Below are positions 1-7,149 of a stretch of 10,598 bases of DNA, piece after piece (within the stretch, counting starts at the first letter, position 1; each line of letters opens with the position of its first letter). Origin of the DNA: Pseudomonadota bacterium. GTDB lineage: Bacteria; Pseudomonadota; Alphaproteobacteria; Rhizobiales; Hyphomicrobiaceae. Location of the stretch: contig JAKALI010000080.1 of NCBI GenBank assembly GCA_021813195.1, positions 1 to 10,598 of the forward strand, in the 5' to 3' direction. The position numbers and the translations under genes are program-made. The notes below the pieces were generated by a model. The model did not search any database and was not told the DNA's origin. It saw only the letters and a program-made list of their open reading frames with translations.

Positions 1-48
1 TCTCTAGCCGTTCGGGGCTACCGTTTTATGACAAACTAACGTATTGAT

Positions 49-67
49 TATGCATCCATAATGCATA
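49..67. repeat. Short AT-rich inverted repeat TATGCAT-N5-ATGCATA
   Basis: Two perfect 7-base arms (49-55 and 61-67) are separated by five bases. Each arm contains the palindrome ATGCAT, so the two palindromes sit 11 bases apart, close to one helical turn. The repeat lies in the non-coding stretch 1-232, downstream of tRNA-Pro, in which I see no convincing gene. It could be a protein-binding site for a gene left of the window, or chance in an AT-rich patch. Confidence 0.35.
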
Positions 68-232
68 GCGTCGTCGCTTTCCCGCGCGGGCTACAAACGC
101 GACGGCTTGTGGGCCCAACTCGGGCGACCGCCCAACCTGCCCTGACCTGGTGCCGTATCGGCAAGGCCTGTTGGCGACCAAATTTTCGGGCAAACAGAGG
201 GCGACCACCCAGCGACAGGCGAGGTTCGCAGA

Positions 233-309
233 TGGTCGGGGCGACAGGATTTGAACCCACGACCCCCTGCTCCCAAAGCAGGTGCTCTACCAGGCTGAGC
301 TACGCCCCG
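233..309 (-). tRNA. tRNA-Pro, anticodon TGG
   Basis: Read on the minus strand, this folds as a complete 77-base tRNA. The acceptor stem CGGGGCG (from 309) pairs with CGCCCCG (243-237). A discriminator A and an encoded CCA end the gene at 233. The anticodon stem CCTGC/GCAGG encloses the seven-base loop TTTGGGA, which places the anticodon TGG at 275-273. The T arm contains the standard GGTTCAAATCC-type loop, and the D arm GCTCAGCCTGGTAGAGC is canonical. The tRNA reads proline CCA codons and, by wobble, probably other CCN codons. It lies downstream of the DUF192 gene on the same strand, with its own candidate promoter in between. I see no phage-like repeat of its 3' end. Confidence 0.97.
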
Positions 310-319
310 ACTGCACGAC

Positions 320-348
320 TGATTGCCGCGTTGTCGCGAGCCGGTCAA
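320..348 (-). promoter_or_regulatory. Candidate sigma-70-type promoter of tRNA-Pro
   Basis: On the minus strand, TTGACC (348-343) is followed after exactly 17 bases by CAATCA (325-320). That ends 10 bases before the first base of the tRNA. The -35 box is good and the -10 box is weak. The position, between the DUF192 stop codon (368) and the tRNA, is what a tRNA promoter should have. This is inferred from spacing alone. Confidence 0.45.
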
Positions 349-367
349 GGTCGGCGATTTCCGTTGC

Positions 368-853
368 TCACCGCGTAGGCGCCGCAAAGTGGCGATGAAC
401 AACGCGATCGCCAGCCTTCAAGCCATAACGACGGCTGGCGCCGCCAGCCAATTCCAACACCGCGGTTACATCTCCGCGCGAGGCAATGACCTCTTCTGAG
501 TGGGGCTCCGTCATCTCTTCGATGCGGTGGATAATTCCGTCGGCGCGGATGAACACCATGTCGAGCGGGATGTACGTGTTGCGCATCCACATCGTCAATT
601 CGCCGGGCCGCTCGTGGACGAACAGCATGCCCTGGTCATCGGCCAGGGACGTGCGAAACATCAAACCCAGCGCCTGTTTGCGTGGGGTATCCGCAAGCTC
701 CACCAGAATCGTCACAGCGCGCTCGGCTGTGATCAGTTGTAGCCGCTCCGTGGTTAGGCCGTTCTGGGCTGTCTCGGCCTGGGCACGAATCGCAGACAGC
801 CCCGTGCCCAGACAAAACAAAACGAGGACCGCCAGCCGGGCGGTCCTCGCCAA
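368..853 (-). CDS. Exported DUF192 family protein
   Basis: A small protein of 161 residues, read from a TTG start at 853. Residues 1-26 look like a Sec signal peptide: two arginines, then the hydrophobic run LAVLVLFCLGTGLSAI, then a likely cleavage site after RAQA. Residues about 36-155 form a DUF192 domain, with the family's typical stretches RKQALGLMFRTSL, GMLFV, MWMRNTYIPLDMVFI and VLEL. DUF192 proteins are exported or membrane-tethered single-domain proteins whose biochemical role is not established, so I assign none. The frame stays open upstream to an ATG at 988, but that start would overlap the cold-shock gene by 100 bases and bury the signal peptide. No ATG or GTG lies between the cold-shock stop and the signal sequence. 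The TTG has a GAGAG motif just before it. An intrinsic-terminator-like hairpin occupies codons 2-11 (see separate entry). The gene follows the cold-shock gene by 35 bases and may be read from the same transcript. Confidence 0.85.
   Translation of the reverse strand: MARTARLAVLVLFCLGTGLSAIRAQAETAQNGLTTERLQLITAERAVTILVELADTPRKQALGLMFRTSLADDQGMLFVHERPGELTMWMRNTYIPLDMVFIRADGIIHRIEEMTEPHSEEVIASRGDVTAVLELAGGASRRYGLKAGDRVVHRHFAAPTR
812..849 (-). terminator. Strong intrinsic-terminator-like hairpin inside the DUF192 start
   Basis: On the minus strand an 11-base perfect stem, CGAGGACCGCC pairing with GGCGGTCCTCG (849-839 with 833-823), closes a 5-base loop. It is followed at once by TTTTGTTTTG (822-813). 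This is the classic layout of a Rho-independent terminator and sits 40 bases after the cold-shock stop codon, where a terminator for that gene would be expected. It also lies inside the first codons of the DUF192 gene, so a ribosome starting at 853 would cover the hairpin. Attenuation is therefore a possible role. The structure is seen directly; its activity is inferred. Confidence 0.7.
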
Positions 854-888
854 TATTCTCTCGAACTCGTGGCTACGACCCAGACCCC

Positions 889-1491
889 CTAGTTCGACGA
901 TGGGGTATTGGACGGCGCCGGTCCGTCGGGACGCAGCTCGTCCGCCATGCGGCCGTTCGCCCCCATGCCCCATCTGACCCATACCCATTGCCCTGGCCTC
1001 AGTTCCGTGAAGGAGAAACGGCGTATCGTTTCCATATGGCAGAATATGTCCGGCGTCCCCTCACCGCATGTCAAGAAGCCATAACCCTTGACACGGTTGA
1101 ACCACTTGACGCTTGCCCGGACCCAATCGCTGGTCGGCTGAACCTGCACGCGCGTGCGTTGCGGGAGTAGGACGGGATTGACCGCTGTGCTCTCGTCCAT
1201 CGACAGGATGTGGAAGGCTTGCATCCCGCGCGGGCGCTTGAGCACTTGGCAGTGGACACGGGCCCCCTCGTGGGCCGTCTGGTATCCACCTGCACGCAGG
1301 CACGTCACATGCAGCAAGACGTCCGGAGCGCCATTGTCCGGCACGATGAACCCAAAGCCTTTCGAAACGTCGAACCACTTGATGGTGCCGGCGATCTCCA
1401 GAACCTCTGCACCCTCCCCCAGCCTGCCGCTCTCTCCTTCGGCCGCTGTGCCGACGCCCGCTGGCGTCGGAGGAAACGTATCATCCCCCAT
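889..1491 (-). CDS. Two-domain cold-shock protein (CspA family)
   Basis: A 200-residue protein with two cold-shock domains, which bind single-stranded RNA and DNA and act as RNA chaperones in the cytoplasm. Domain 1 covers about residues 33-98, with RNP1 KGFGFIV (44-50) and RNP2 DVLLHV (57-62). Domain 2 covers about 124-187, with RNP1 KGYGFL (135-140) and RNP2 DIFCHM (148-153). Both keep the IKWF/VKWF lead-in. The RNP2 motifs differ from the usual DVFVH, so nucleic-acid preference may be altered. A flexible N-terminal stretch of about 30 residues, rich in Gly, Ala and Glu, and a short Pro/Ser tail flank the domains. Single-domain Csp proteins are about 70 residues; the double form is common in Alphaproteobacteria. 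The ATG at 1491 is the first good start, with only a weak GGGG-type ribosome site. The DUF192 gene follows on the same strand. Whether it is induced by cold cannot be read from the sequence. Confidence 0.93.
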   Translation of the reverse strand: MGDDTFPPTPAGVGTAAEGESGRLGEGAEVLEIAGTIKWFDVSKGFGFIVPDNGAPDVLLHVTCLRAGGYQTAHEGARVHCQVLKRPRGMQAFHILSMDESTAVNPVLLPQRTRVQVQPTSDWVRASVKWFNRVKGYGFLTCGEGTPDIFCHMETIRRFSFTELRPGQWVWVRWGMGANGRMADELRPDGPAPSNTPSSN

Positions 1492-1990
1492 CTCGCTACC
1501 CCGCTGTACTTGAAATAACCTTCAAATCCCGGTCGGCATTCCGATTGCCCTCGCGACTGCCGACCAGCGACGTTAACTAAACGAAACCGCCTCAATGACG
1601 CCAGATGAATGTTGCTGCGTGGACTTCTCTAAGCGACCCATCGGCAAGTTTTGCACACGAACTCGCCATGCCTAGAATTCAGAAACATCTTCTGATTTTT
1701 AAATCTGCCACAATACGCGACTTTCCTGTGGCCACGCTCGGGCGGGCCGCGTCTCGCGGTTTCCTGATCCGCGCCAAACACGGAATGAACGACGATCACT
1801 CCACCCACGCGTGCGAATCACCCCTGCCGCTGGCCGCTCTCCTTTGCCTACGCCCCGGATCGCGCGCTGGCTTCTCCAACTTGGCATGTGGCACACCGAC
1901 CGCTAACGACCGCGCGGGTGACAATCGCCCCCTGAAAAGCCCGACTCCTTCGCCGATCCTCCCGCCCCAATCTGACCCGCCGCGAGGACC
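1492..1990. other. Non-coding interval between divergent genes
   Basis: This 499-base gap separates the minus-strand cold-shock gene from the plus-strand VOC gene and should hold both promoters. An open frame at 1605-1994 (plus) has no recognisable domain, is rich in Ser, Pro and Arg, and overlaps the VOC start, so I do not call it a gene. On the plus strand TTGCAC (1651-1656), 16 bases and TAGAAT (1673-1678) make a passable promoter. A 6-base stem TCAGAA/TTCTGA (1679-1684, 1690-1695) followed by TTTTT comes directly after it, which makes both readings uncertain. The patch 1675-1710 is distinctly AT-rich compared with its surroundings. Confidence 0.5.
1510..1565 (-). promoter_or_regulatory. 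Structured leader upstream of the cold-shock gene
   Basis: In the sequence just upstream of the cold-shock ATG are two inverted repeats. The outer one is a perfect 8-base GC-rich pair (1531-1538 with 1558-1565) around a 19-base loop. The inner one is TTGAA-N6-TTCAA (1525-1521 with 1514-1510), which ends 18 bases before the start codon. Cold-shock mRNAs in other bacteria carry structured 5' leaders that respond to temperature, so these repeats may form such a leader. No convincing promoter boxes were found to fix the transcript start, so the role is inferred. Confidence 0.35.
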
Positions 1991-1993
1991 ATG

Positions 1994-2434
1994 ATGCGCT
2001 ATCTCCACACGATGATCCGCGTTCGCGATCTCCAAGCCTCGCTGGCCTTCTACTGCGATCTGCTGGGGCTCGGGGAGGTGCGCAGAATGGACAATCCGGC
2101 CGGACGGTTCACCCTGGTCTTCCTCGCTGCTCCGGGTGACCACGACCAAGCGCTGCGTGAGCGCGCACCGCTCATCGAACTCACCCACAATTGGGACGAT
2201 GAACACCTCGGCTGCGCACGCAATTTTGGTCATTTGGCGTTCGAAGTTGATGACATCTACGCCATGTGCCAACGCCTGATGGATGGTGGCGTGACGATCA
2301 ATCGTCCGCCACGCGATGGCCGCATGGCGTTCGTGCGTTCCCCCGATCTCATTTCGATCGAACTGTTACAGCGCGGAGCTGCGTTGGCCCCAGCGGAACC
2401 CTGGCAGTCGATGCCGAACACCGGAACATGGTAG
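1994..2434 (+). CDS. Glyoxalase I-like VOC family protein
   Basis: A protein of 146 residues with two beta-alpha-beta-beta-beta units of the vicinal oxygen chelate fold. Its opening [20 protein letters not shown] closely resembles that of glyoxalase I (lactoylglutathione lyase, GloA). All four metal ligands of the glyoxalase I pattern appear: His5, Glu62 (in IELTHNWD), His80 (in FGHLAFEV) and Glu123 (in SIELL). It therefore probably isomerises the hemithioacetal of methylglyoxal and glutathione in the cytoplasm, or acts on a related substrate. The middle section is slightly reworked compared with GloA, so I leave the symbol open. Two ATGs stand in a row. The second (1994) is preferred because GAGG at 1984-1987 is then six bases away, and because it matches the GloA N-terminus. 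The 3' end overlaps the next gene by seven bases, which points to a shared transcript and translational coupling. Confidence 0.88.
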   Translation: MRYLHTMIRVRDLQASLAFYCDLLGLGEVRRMDNPAGRFTLVFLAAPGDHDQALRERAPLIELTHNWDDEHLGCARNFGHLAFEVDDIYAMCQRLMDGGVTINRPPRDGRMAFVRSPDLISIELLQRGAALAPAEPWQSMPNTGTW

Positions 2435-3657
2435 CCTCTGCGCCCCACCAAATTGCGGTCGTCGGCGCGGGCCCTGCGGGGCTCATGGCCGCCGAAACGC
2501 TGGCGACGCACGGCCAGCGTGTCACCGTGTTCGACCGCATGGCGTCACCGGCACGGAAGTTTCTGCTGGCCGGCCGGGGCGGGCTCAATCTCACCCATTC
2601 CGAGCCACTGGAAACATTCCTAACGCGCTATGGCGTACGCGCTCCAGCCCTGGCGCCCATGATAGCCGCTCATACACCAGCAGACGTCATCGCCTGGGCC
2701 GAGACCTTGGGACAACACACATTCGTCGGCACGAGCGGGCGTGTGTTTCCGAAAGCCATGAAGGCCACGCCCCTGCTGCGGGCTTGGTTGCGGCGGCTGA
2801 AATCCCAAGGCGTCACCTTCCGCATGCAGCACACGTGGACCGGCTGGAGCGAACTCGGCCGGCCAACTTTCCTTGCGCCCGGAGCCTCAGAGAGCGCGTT
2901 TGATTGCGACGCGCTCGTGTTGGCTCTCGGCGGCGCGAGCTGGCCGAGGCTCGGCGCGGATGGATCATGGAGGACTGCGTTCGAATCGAGCCAGATACCG
3001 CTCAACCCATTGACGCCCTCCAATTGTGGTCTCTGCATCGCGTGGAGTGACCACATCCTGCAACGGTTTGTCGGCAACCCTTTAAAGCGCATCGCCATCC
3101 GACATGAGGGCGATGAGCACCGCGGTGAGGTTGTCCTCACGCGCTACGGCCTGGAGGGCGGAGCTGTCTATCCGCTGTCGTCGAAACTCGCGGCGCGAAC
3201 GGCAACCGGCGCACATGTCATCGTGCACATCGATCTGAAGCCGGATGAACCGCTGGACCTTGTCGCGCGCCATCTCCAACGCCCCAAAGGTAAGGAGTCG
3301 ACCTCCAATTGGTTGCGCAAATGCCTGAAGCTTGCGCCCGTCGCGATTGCGCTGTTGCGGGAATCCCAGCGCATACTACCGGCAGATCCGCTCGCCCTCG
3401 CCCGTCTCGTCAAAGCCCTGCCGCTGACCATCACCGGCGTTGCCGGGCTCGAGCGCGCCATTTCAACGGCTGGTGGGGTCCCGTTTGAAGTCTTAGATGA
3501 GCACCTCATGCTGCGGGTCCGGCCGGGAACGTTCCTCGCCGGAGAAATGCTCGACTGGGATGCCCCGACGGGGGGCTACCTGCTTCAGGCCAGTTTGGCG
3601 ACCGGCGTGGCCGCGGCCCGAGGGGTTTTGCAGTTCCTGGAGGGCGCGCCCCGTTGA
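2428..3657 (+). CDS. FAD-dependent flavoprotein, HI0933/PP_4765-like
   Basis: A protein of 409 residues with an N-terminal dinucleotide-binding fold: [14 protein letters not shown] (13-26) is the glycine-rich FAD loop and Asp36 ends the second strand. The signature [12 protein letters not shown] (49-60) and the C-terminal [16 protein letters not shown] segment, which closes the FAD site, are typical of the uncharacterised flavoproteins related to HI0933/YhiN, especially the PP_4765 type. No substrate is known for this group, so the reaction is left open; a soluble oxidoreductase using FAD is a safe description. The frame is open upstream to 2266, but that would overlap the VOC gene by 169 bases and add an unstructured lead. 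The ATG at 2428 places the FAD loop at residue 13, as expected, and overlaps the VOC stop codon as ATGGTAG. There is no good ribosome site, so reinitiation after the VOC gene is likely. Confidence 0.88.
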   Translation: MVASAPHQIAVVGAGPAGLMAAETLATHGQRVTVFDRMASPARKFLLAGRGGLNLTHSEPLETFLTRYGVRAPALAPMIAAHTPADVIAWAETLGQHTFVGTSGRVFPKAMKATPLLRAWLRRLKSQGVTFRMQHTWTGWSELGRPTFLAPGASESAFDCDALVLALGGASWPRLGADGSWRTAFESSQIPLNPLTPSNCGLCIAWSDHILQRFVGNPLKRIAIRHEGDEHRGEVVLTRYGLEGGAVYPLSSKLAARTATGAHVIVHIDLKPDEPLDLVARHLQRPKGKESTSNWLRKCLKLAPVAIALLRESQRILPADPLALARLVKALPLTITGVAGLERAISTAGGVPFEVLDEHLMLRVRPGTFLAGEMLDWDAPTGGYLLQASLATGVAAARGVLQFLEGAPR

Positions 3658-3720
3658 TCATCCCGGCCGTTAGATGGGTCGGTTTCCTTCGCGCCACGAA
3701 ATCGGACGCCAACACGTTTC

Positions 3721-3819
3721 TCAATCGAAGAATTGAAAACAATTTTTCTAGCGGCACGCGCTTCGGCGAGGGCAAAACGTTCTTTTTTCTAAGATCGGCT
3801 TCAATTTGGGATGAAATTG
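3721..3819 (+). promoter_or_regulatory. Cluster of CAATT/AATTG inverted repeats before cysH
   Basis: The 194-base gap between the flavoprotein gene and cysH is AT-richer than its surroundings and holds several copies of one half-site. TCAAT-N6-ATTGA is at 3721-3736. A 9-base hairpin with an AAAA loop (arms 3727-3735 and 3740-3748, one G-T pair) follows and ends in TTTTTC. CAATTT-N6-AAATTG is at 3802-3819, about 30 bases before the cysH start. The repeated half-sites fit a regulator operator for the sulfate genes, possibly of LysR type. The first hairpin could instead be a weak terminator for the flavoprotein gene. No clear promoter boxes were found. Confidence 0.4.
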
Positions 3820-3851
3820 CCTTAGGTTGCCGCCAACTCTGGAGATGCCCC

Positions 3852-4655
3852 ATGGTAGTCCATGTCCCCCTGGCTGGCCGGGATCCACTGACCCCTGGCG
3901 CTCAGCCGCAAGCCGACGTCGCGCGCCTGACAGCTCGGGCCCGAGAACTCGGGGCCGCCTTGGCGTCCGAGCCCGACCTCATCGCGCGCGTTCGTCTCGC
4001 AGCCCATCACATCCCCGACCGTTTGGCCTTCTCGACCAGTCTGGGTCTCGAGGACCAAGCCGTCCTGCACGCGGTCGCCCACAGTGGCGTCCCCATTGAT
4101 GTCTTTACACTCGATACCGGGCGTCACTTTCCCGAGACGCTCGAAACACTCGCGGCCAGCGAACACCGCTACGGCTTGCGCATCCGCGTCGTCTTTCCGC
4201 AGGCCAGCGAGGTGGAGAGCCTCGTGGCCCGTGACGGGATCATGGGCTTTCGCGCCAGCATTGAGAACCGCAAGGCCTGCTGCGACATCCGTAAGGTCCG
4301 CCCGTTGAACCGCGCGCTCGCAGGTGCCGGTGGCTGGATGACCGGACTGCGCCGCTCGCAATCGTCTGGACGCTCCGATGTTCCATTTGCCGAAGCCGAT
4401 ACGGGGCTGGCCCTTGTCAAGGTGAACCCGATCGCCGATTGGTCGCTCCGTGACGTCGAGAACTACATCGCGGCCTACAACATCCCGACCAACCCGCTGC
4501 ACGCGCGCGGCTTTCCCTCGATCGGGTGCCAGCCATGCACACGCGCCATTCAGCCGGGCGAGGACATCCGGGCCGGTCGATGGTGGTGGGAGAACGAGGA
4601 CGGCAAAGAATGTGGTCTCCACAATCGTCCCAGGTCCGCGGTCAAAACATCGTGA
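3852..4655 (+). CDS. cysH: Assimilatory APS reductase (CysH, iron-sulfur type)
   Basis: A protein of 267 residues of the PAPS/APS reductase family, which reduces activated sulfate to sulfite with electrons from thioredoxin or glutathione in the cytoplasm. Residues about 58-70 (AFSTSLGLEDQAV) form the nucleotide-binding loop, LDTGRHFPET (87-96) is the family motif, and KECGLH near the C-terminus carries the catalytic cysteine (Cys254). Cys143-Cys144 and Cys226-x-x-Cys229 make up the CC...CxxC set that binds a [4Fe-4S] cluster. That set marks enzymes using APS rather than PAPS, and a downstream CysN without an APS kinase domain agrees with this. The ATG at 3852 has GGAG seven bases upstream. 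The frame is open further upstream to 3654, but that part runs through the repeat-rich control region and is unlikely to be translated. cysD follows after 27 bases. Confidence 0.96.
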   Translation: MVVHVPLAGRDPLTPGAQPQADVARLTARARELGAALASEPDLIARVRLAAHHIPDRLAFSTSLGLEDQAVLHAVAHSGVPIDVFTLDTGRHFPETLETLAASEHRYGLRIRVVFPQASEVESLVARDGIMGFRASIENRKACCDIRKVRPLNRALAGAGGWMTGLRRSQSSGRSDVPFAEADTGLALVKVNPIADWSLRDVENYIAAYNIPTNPLHARGFPSIGCQPCTRAIQPGEDIRAGRWWWENEDGKECGLHNRPRSAVKTS

Positions 4656-4682
4656 AAAATCTTCTATGGTGAGCATTCTTCG

Positions 4683-5588
4683 ATGACCCCTCATGTCTCC
4701 CATTTGGATTTGCTCGAGGCCGAAAGCATCCACATTTTCCGCGAGGCTGCCGCGCAGTTTCGCAAGCCCGTGCTGCTCTACTCCATCGGCAAAGATTCAA
4801 CGGTTCTCCTCCATTTGGCGCGCAAGGCATTCTGGCCGGGCCGGCTCCCCTTTCCCATCCTGCACGTCAACACGACGTGGAAGTTCAAGGAGATGATCGC
4901 CTTTCGGGATCGCATGGTGAAAGATTTCGATCTGGACCTGATCGAGATGATCAACCACGAGGCGATCGCGGCAGGTATGAACCCGTATGACTACGCGCCG
5001 TCGGTCTACACCGACGTTATGAAGACGAAACCTCTCAAGGCGGGATTGGATCGCTACGGTTTCGATGGAGCCTTCGGCGGTGCCCGGCGCGATGAAGAAG
5101 CCAGCCGCGCCAAAGAGCGCGTCTTCTCGTTTCGCGCCGAGGGTCACCGGTGGGATCCCCGCAAGCAGCGGCCCGAAATGTGGCGATTACTCAATGGTCG
5201 CCTTGGAGCCGGTGAAACAGCGCGCATCTTCCCGCTCTCGAATTGGACCGAGCGCGACATCTGGCGTTACATCCTGCGCGAAAAGCTTGAGGTCGTGCCG
5301 CTCTATATGGCCGCCGTCCGGCCTACGATCGAACGCGGCGGCCAGATCCTCATGCTCGACGACGACCGTCTTCCGCTGAAGCCAGGTGAAATCGTCACCC
5401 CACGCAAGATCCGTTTCCGCACGCTGGGCTGCTGGCCACTGACTGCGGCTGTCGAATCGGAAGCTGAGACACTCGAAGAGGTTGTTGCTGAGACACTCGG
5501 CGCACGCACCTCGGAACGCTCCGGTCGTCTGATCGACCACGATCAAGTCGGCGCCATGGAGAAGAAGAAACAGGAGGGGTATTTTTGA
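4683..5588 (+). CDS. cysD: Sulfate adenylyltransferase subunit 2 (CysD)
   Basis: The catalytic subunit of ATP sulfurylase, 301 residues, the usual length. It joins sulfate and ATP to make APS in the cytoplasm, driven by GTP hydrolysis in its partner CysN. The N-type ATP pyrophosphatase loop YSIGKDS covers 33-39, and GGARRDEE (132-139) followed by [11 protein letters not shown] is highly characteristic. LGCWPLT and the tail [11 protein letters not shown]...[10 protein letters not shown] match the family end. The start ATG at 4683 has GGTGAG eight bases upstream. A six-codon frame (4666-4686) ends with TGA overlapping this ATG, which might couple translation but may be chance. The 3' end overlaps cysN by one base (TGATG). 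Confidence 0.97.
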   Translation: MTPHVSHLDLLEAESIHIFREAAAQFRKPVLLYSIGKDSTVLLHLARKAFWPGRLPFPILHVNTTWKFKEMIAFRDRMVKDFDLDLIEMINHEAIAAGMNPYDYAPSVYTDVMKTKPLKAGLDRYGFDGAFGGARRDEEASRAKERVFSFRAEGHRWDPRKQRPEMWRLLNGRLGAGETARIFPLSNWTERDIWRYILREKLEVVPLYMAAVRPTIERGGQILMLDDDRLPLKPGEIVTPRKIRFRTLGCWPLTAAVESEAETLEEVVAETLGARTSERSGRLIDHDQVGAMEKKKQEGYF

Positions 5589-7096
5589 TGACCGCGCACC
5601 CCGCTCTCAAAGCGGCCCTCGCCCCGGCTCCGATGGCCAACACGCTCGACGATGTTGCCCCCGAATTGCAAGGGATGCTGCGCATTCTGACATGCGGTTC
5701 GGTGGACGATGGCAAATCCACGCTGATCGGCCGATTGCTGTGGGATGCGACCGATCTGTTCGATGATCAGCGCGAGACCCTTCAGCGTGGTCGCCGCGTC
5801 GATGGTGGACATCCCGATTTCAGTCTTCTGATGGACGGACTCGTCGCCGAGCGCGAGCAGGGTATCACCATCGACATCGCATGGCGCTATTTCGATACGG
5901 CAACGCGCCGCTTCGTCGTCATCGATAGCCCTGGGCATGAACAATACACGCGCAACATGGCGTCCGGCGCCAGTCACGCCGATGTCGCTATCATGCTCAT
6001 CGACGCCCGCCACGGGATCAAAACGCAGACCCGCCGACATGCCGCCATCCTCGATCTGGTGGGCCTTAAGCGTGTCGTGCTTGCGGTGAACAAGATGGAT
6101 CTGGTCGGCTGGTCGGAGGAACGCTTCCGCCAGATCGAGCACGAGTTTCGCACCCTCATGTGGCGCTTCGCGTTTCGCGAAGCCATCGCCATTCCGGTAG
6201 CCGCCGTCTCCGGCGATAATGTCGCCACGCGCTCCACCTTCATGCCCTGGTACACCGGCCCCACGCTCTTACAACATCTGGAGGAGATCCCAAGCCGCGG
6301 GACTGAGCCAACTGGCGCCTTCCGTATGCCGGTACAGACGGTCTTGCGCGATGCGAGGGCCGATTTCCGCGGCCTAGCTGGCACGATAGCGGCTGGCACC
6401 GTTCGCGTGGGCGATACCGTGATCGATCCCGTCAGCCGGCGCTCGGCGCGCATCCAGCGCATCGCCACCATGGATCGCGATTTCGAGGAAGCGATCCAAG
6501 GACAGGCCGTCGCCATTCAACTCGATGGCGACATCGACGTCTCGCGAGGATCGGTCCTCGCCGCCCCGGAAGCCCAACCCATCGTCGCCCGCTCGATCGA
6601 AGCGCGCTTCGTTTGGCTATCGGAAACCCCGTTCCAGAAGCGCGGCAGTTATCTTCTGCGCACCGCAACCGACCTCGTGCCCGTTACAAATATCGAGATC
6701 AAGTCGCTGCTCGATCTGGAAACACTGGCAACCCATCCCGCCAACGCCTGCAAGGTGAACGATATCGCCGTTGCGGAATTGGCTCTCGGGCGCGCCACAG
6801 CCATCGACCGCTTTGCGGAAGCCCCCGAGACGGGAAGCTTTATGTTAGTCGATGCCATCAGCGGCGCGACAATCGCCGGTGGTGTCGTGACCTCAGCTAG
6901 TCCCGATGCTGTCAAGGCCGAGGATCATGTCTTCGTTCTGACCCGGGCGATGCTGGCCCGCGGATTGTGCGCCGATCTGCCTGATACCCCAGAGGGCGAA
7001 GCCGAGTTCCGCCGGCGCATGAACGAGGTCGCGCTCTTGCTGCGAACCGCTGGTGTCGCTGTCGAGATCGAAGCCCTGCCCGACTACGTGATCTGA
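5588..7096 (+). CDS. cysN: Sulfate adenylyltransferase subunit 1, GTPase (CysN)
   Basis: The GTPase subunit of ATP sulfurylase, 502 residues, related to elongation factor Tu. The GTP-binding motifs are intact: G1 GSVDDGKST (37-45), the switch region EQGITID, G3 DSPGH (113-117) and G4 NKMD (168-171). A GTPase domain to about residue 245 is followed by two beta-barrel domains. The length fits stand-alone CysN. There is no C-terminal APS kinase (CysC) as in CysNC fusions, so APS rather than PAPS is the likely end product, matching the APS-type CysH. The N-terminus has a lead of about 30 residues before the GTPase core. The ATG at 5588 overlaps the cysD stop by one base and has a strong AGGAGG site (5572-5577) ten bases upstream. 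A TTG three bases earlier is in frame but less likely. Confidence 0.97.
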   Translation: MTAHPALKAALAPAPMANTLDDVAPELQGMLRILTCGSVDDGKSTLIGRLLWDATDLFDDQRETLQRGRRVDGGHPDFSLLMDGLVAEREQGITIDIAWRYFDTATRRFVVIDSPGHEQYTRNMASGASHADVAIMLIDARHGIKTQTRRHAAILDLVGLKRVVLAVNKMDLVGWSEERFRQIEHEFRTLMWRFAFREAIAIPVAAVSGDNVATRSTFMPWYTGPTLLQHLEEIPSRGTEPTGAFRMPVQTVLRDARADFRGLAGTIAAGTVRVGDTVIDPVSRRSARIQRIATMDRDFEEAIQGQAVAIQLDGDIDVSRGSVLAAPEAQPIVARSIEARFVWLSETPFQKRGSYLLRTATDLVPVTNIEIKSLLDLETLATHPANACKVNDIAVAELALGRATAIDRFAEAPETGSFMLVDAISGATIAGGVVTSASPDAVKAEDHVFVLTRAMLARGLCADLPDTPEGEAEFRRRMNEVALLLRTAGVAVEIEALPDYVI

Positions 7097-7149
7097 ACGT
7101 GTAAGCCTCCCCCGCGCGCGCTCGTCTGCGCCAATCGGACTCCGCCTAA

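Noticed and set aside
5..20. Small hairpin TAGCC/GGCTA followed by CCGTTTTA at the left edge
   Set aside because: Only five pairs with a six-base loop and a short, interrupted T-run; too weak to call a terminator without the sequence to the left.
233..309. tRNA-Pro as an integration site for a mobile element
   Set aside because: No integrase, and no repeat of the tRNA 3' end noticed elsewhere in the window.
854..988. Extension of the DUF192 protein to the ATG at 988
   Set aside because: It would overlap the cold-shock coding sequence by 100 bases and place the signal peptide internally.
1679..1700. Six-base stem followed by TTTTT in the intergenic gap, plus strand
   Set aside because: AT-rich stem with no gene upstream on that strand to terminate; kept only as a remark in the intergenic entry.
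1605..1994. 129-codon plus-strand open frame before the VOC gene
   Set aside because: No recognisable domain, Ser/Pro/Arg-rich shadow-like composition, overlaps the VOC start, and crosses an AT-rich non-coding patch.
2266..2427. Upstream in-frame extension of the flavoprotein (54 codons)
   Set aside because: It lies wholly inside the VOC gene in another frame and would move the FAD loop far from the N-terminus.
3654..3851. Upstream in-frame extension of cysH (66 extra codons)
   Set aside because: It would overlap the flavoprotein end and translate the repeat-rich control region; the ATG at 3852 has a good GGAG site and matches family length.
3822..4733. 303-codon minus-strand open frame opposite cysH
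   Set aside because: Antisense shadow of a clear cysH gene in GC-rich DNA; no domain recognisable in its translation.
5463..5499. 13-base direct repeat GCTGAGACACTCG inside cysD
   Set aside because: Both copies encode AETL in a region whose length matches other CysD proteins, so it is not an insertion; likely chance codon choice.
5543..6142. 199-codon minus-strand open frame opposite cysN
   Set aside because: Antisense shadow of the conserved GTPase domain of CysN, with no domain of its own.
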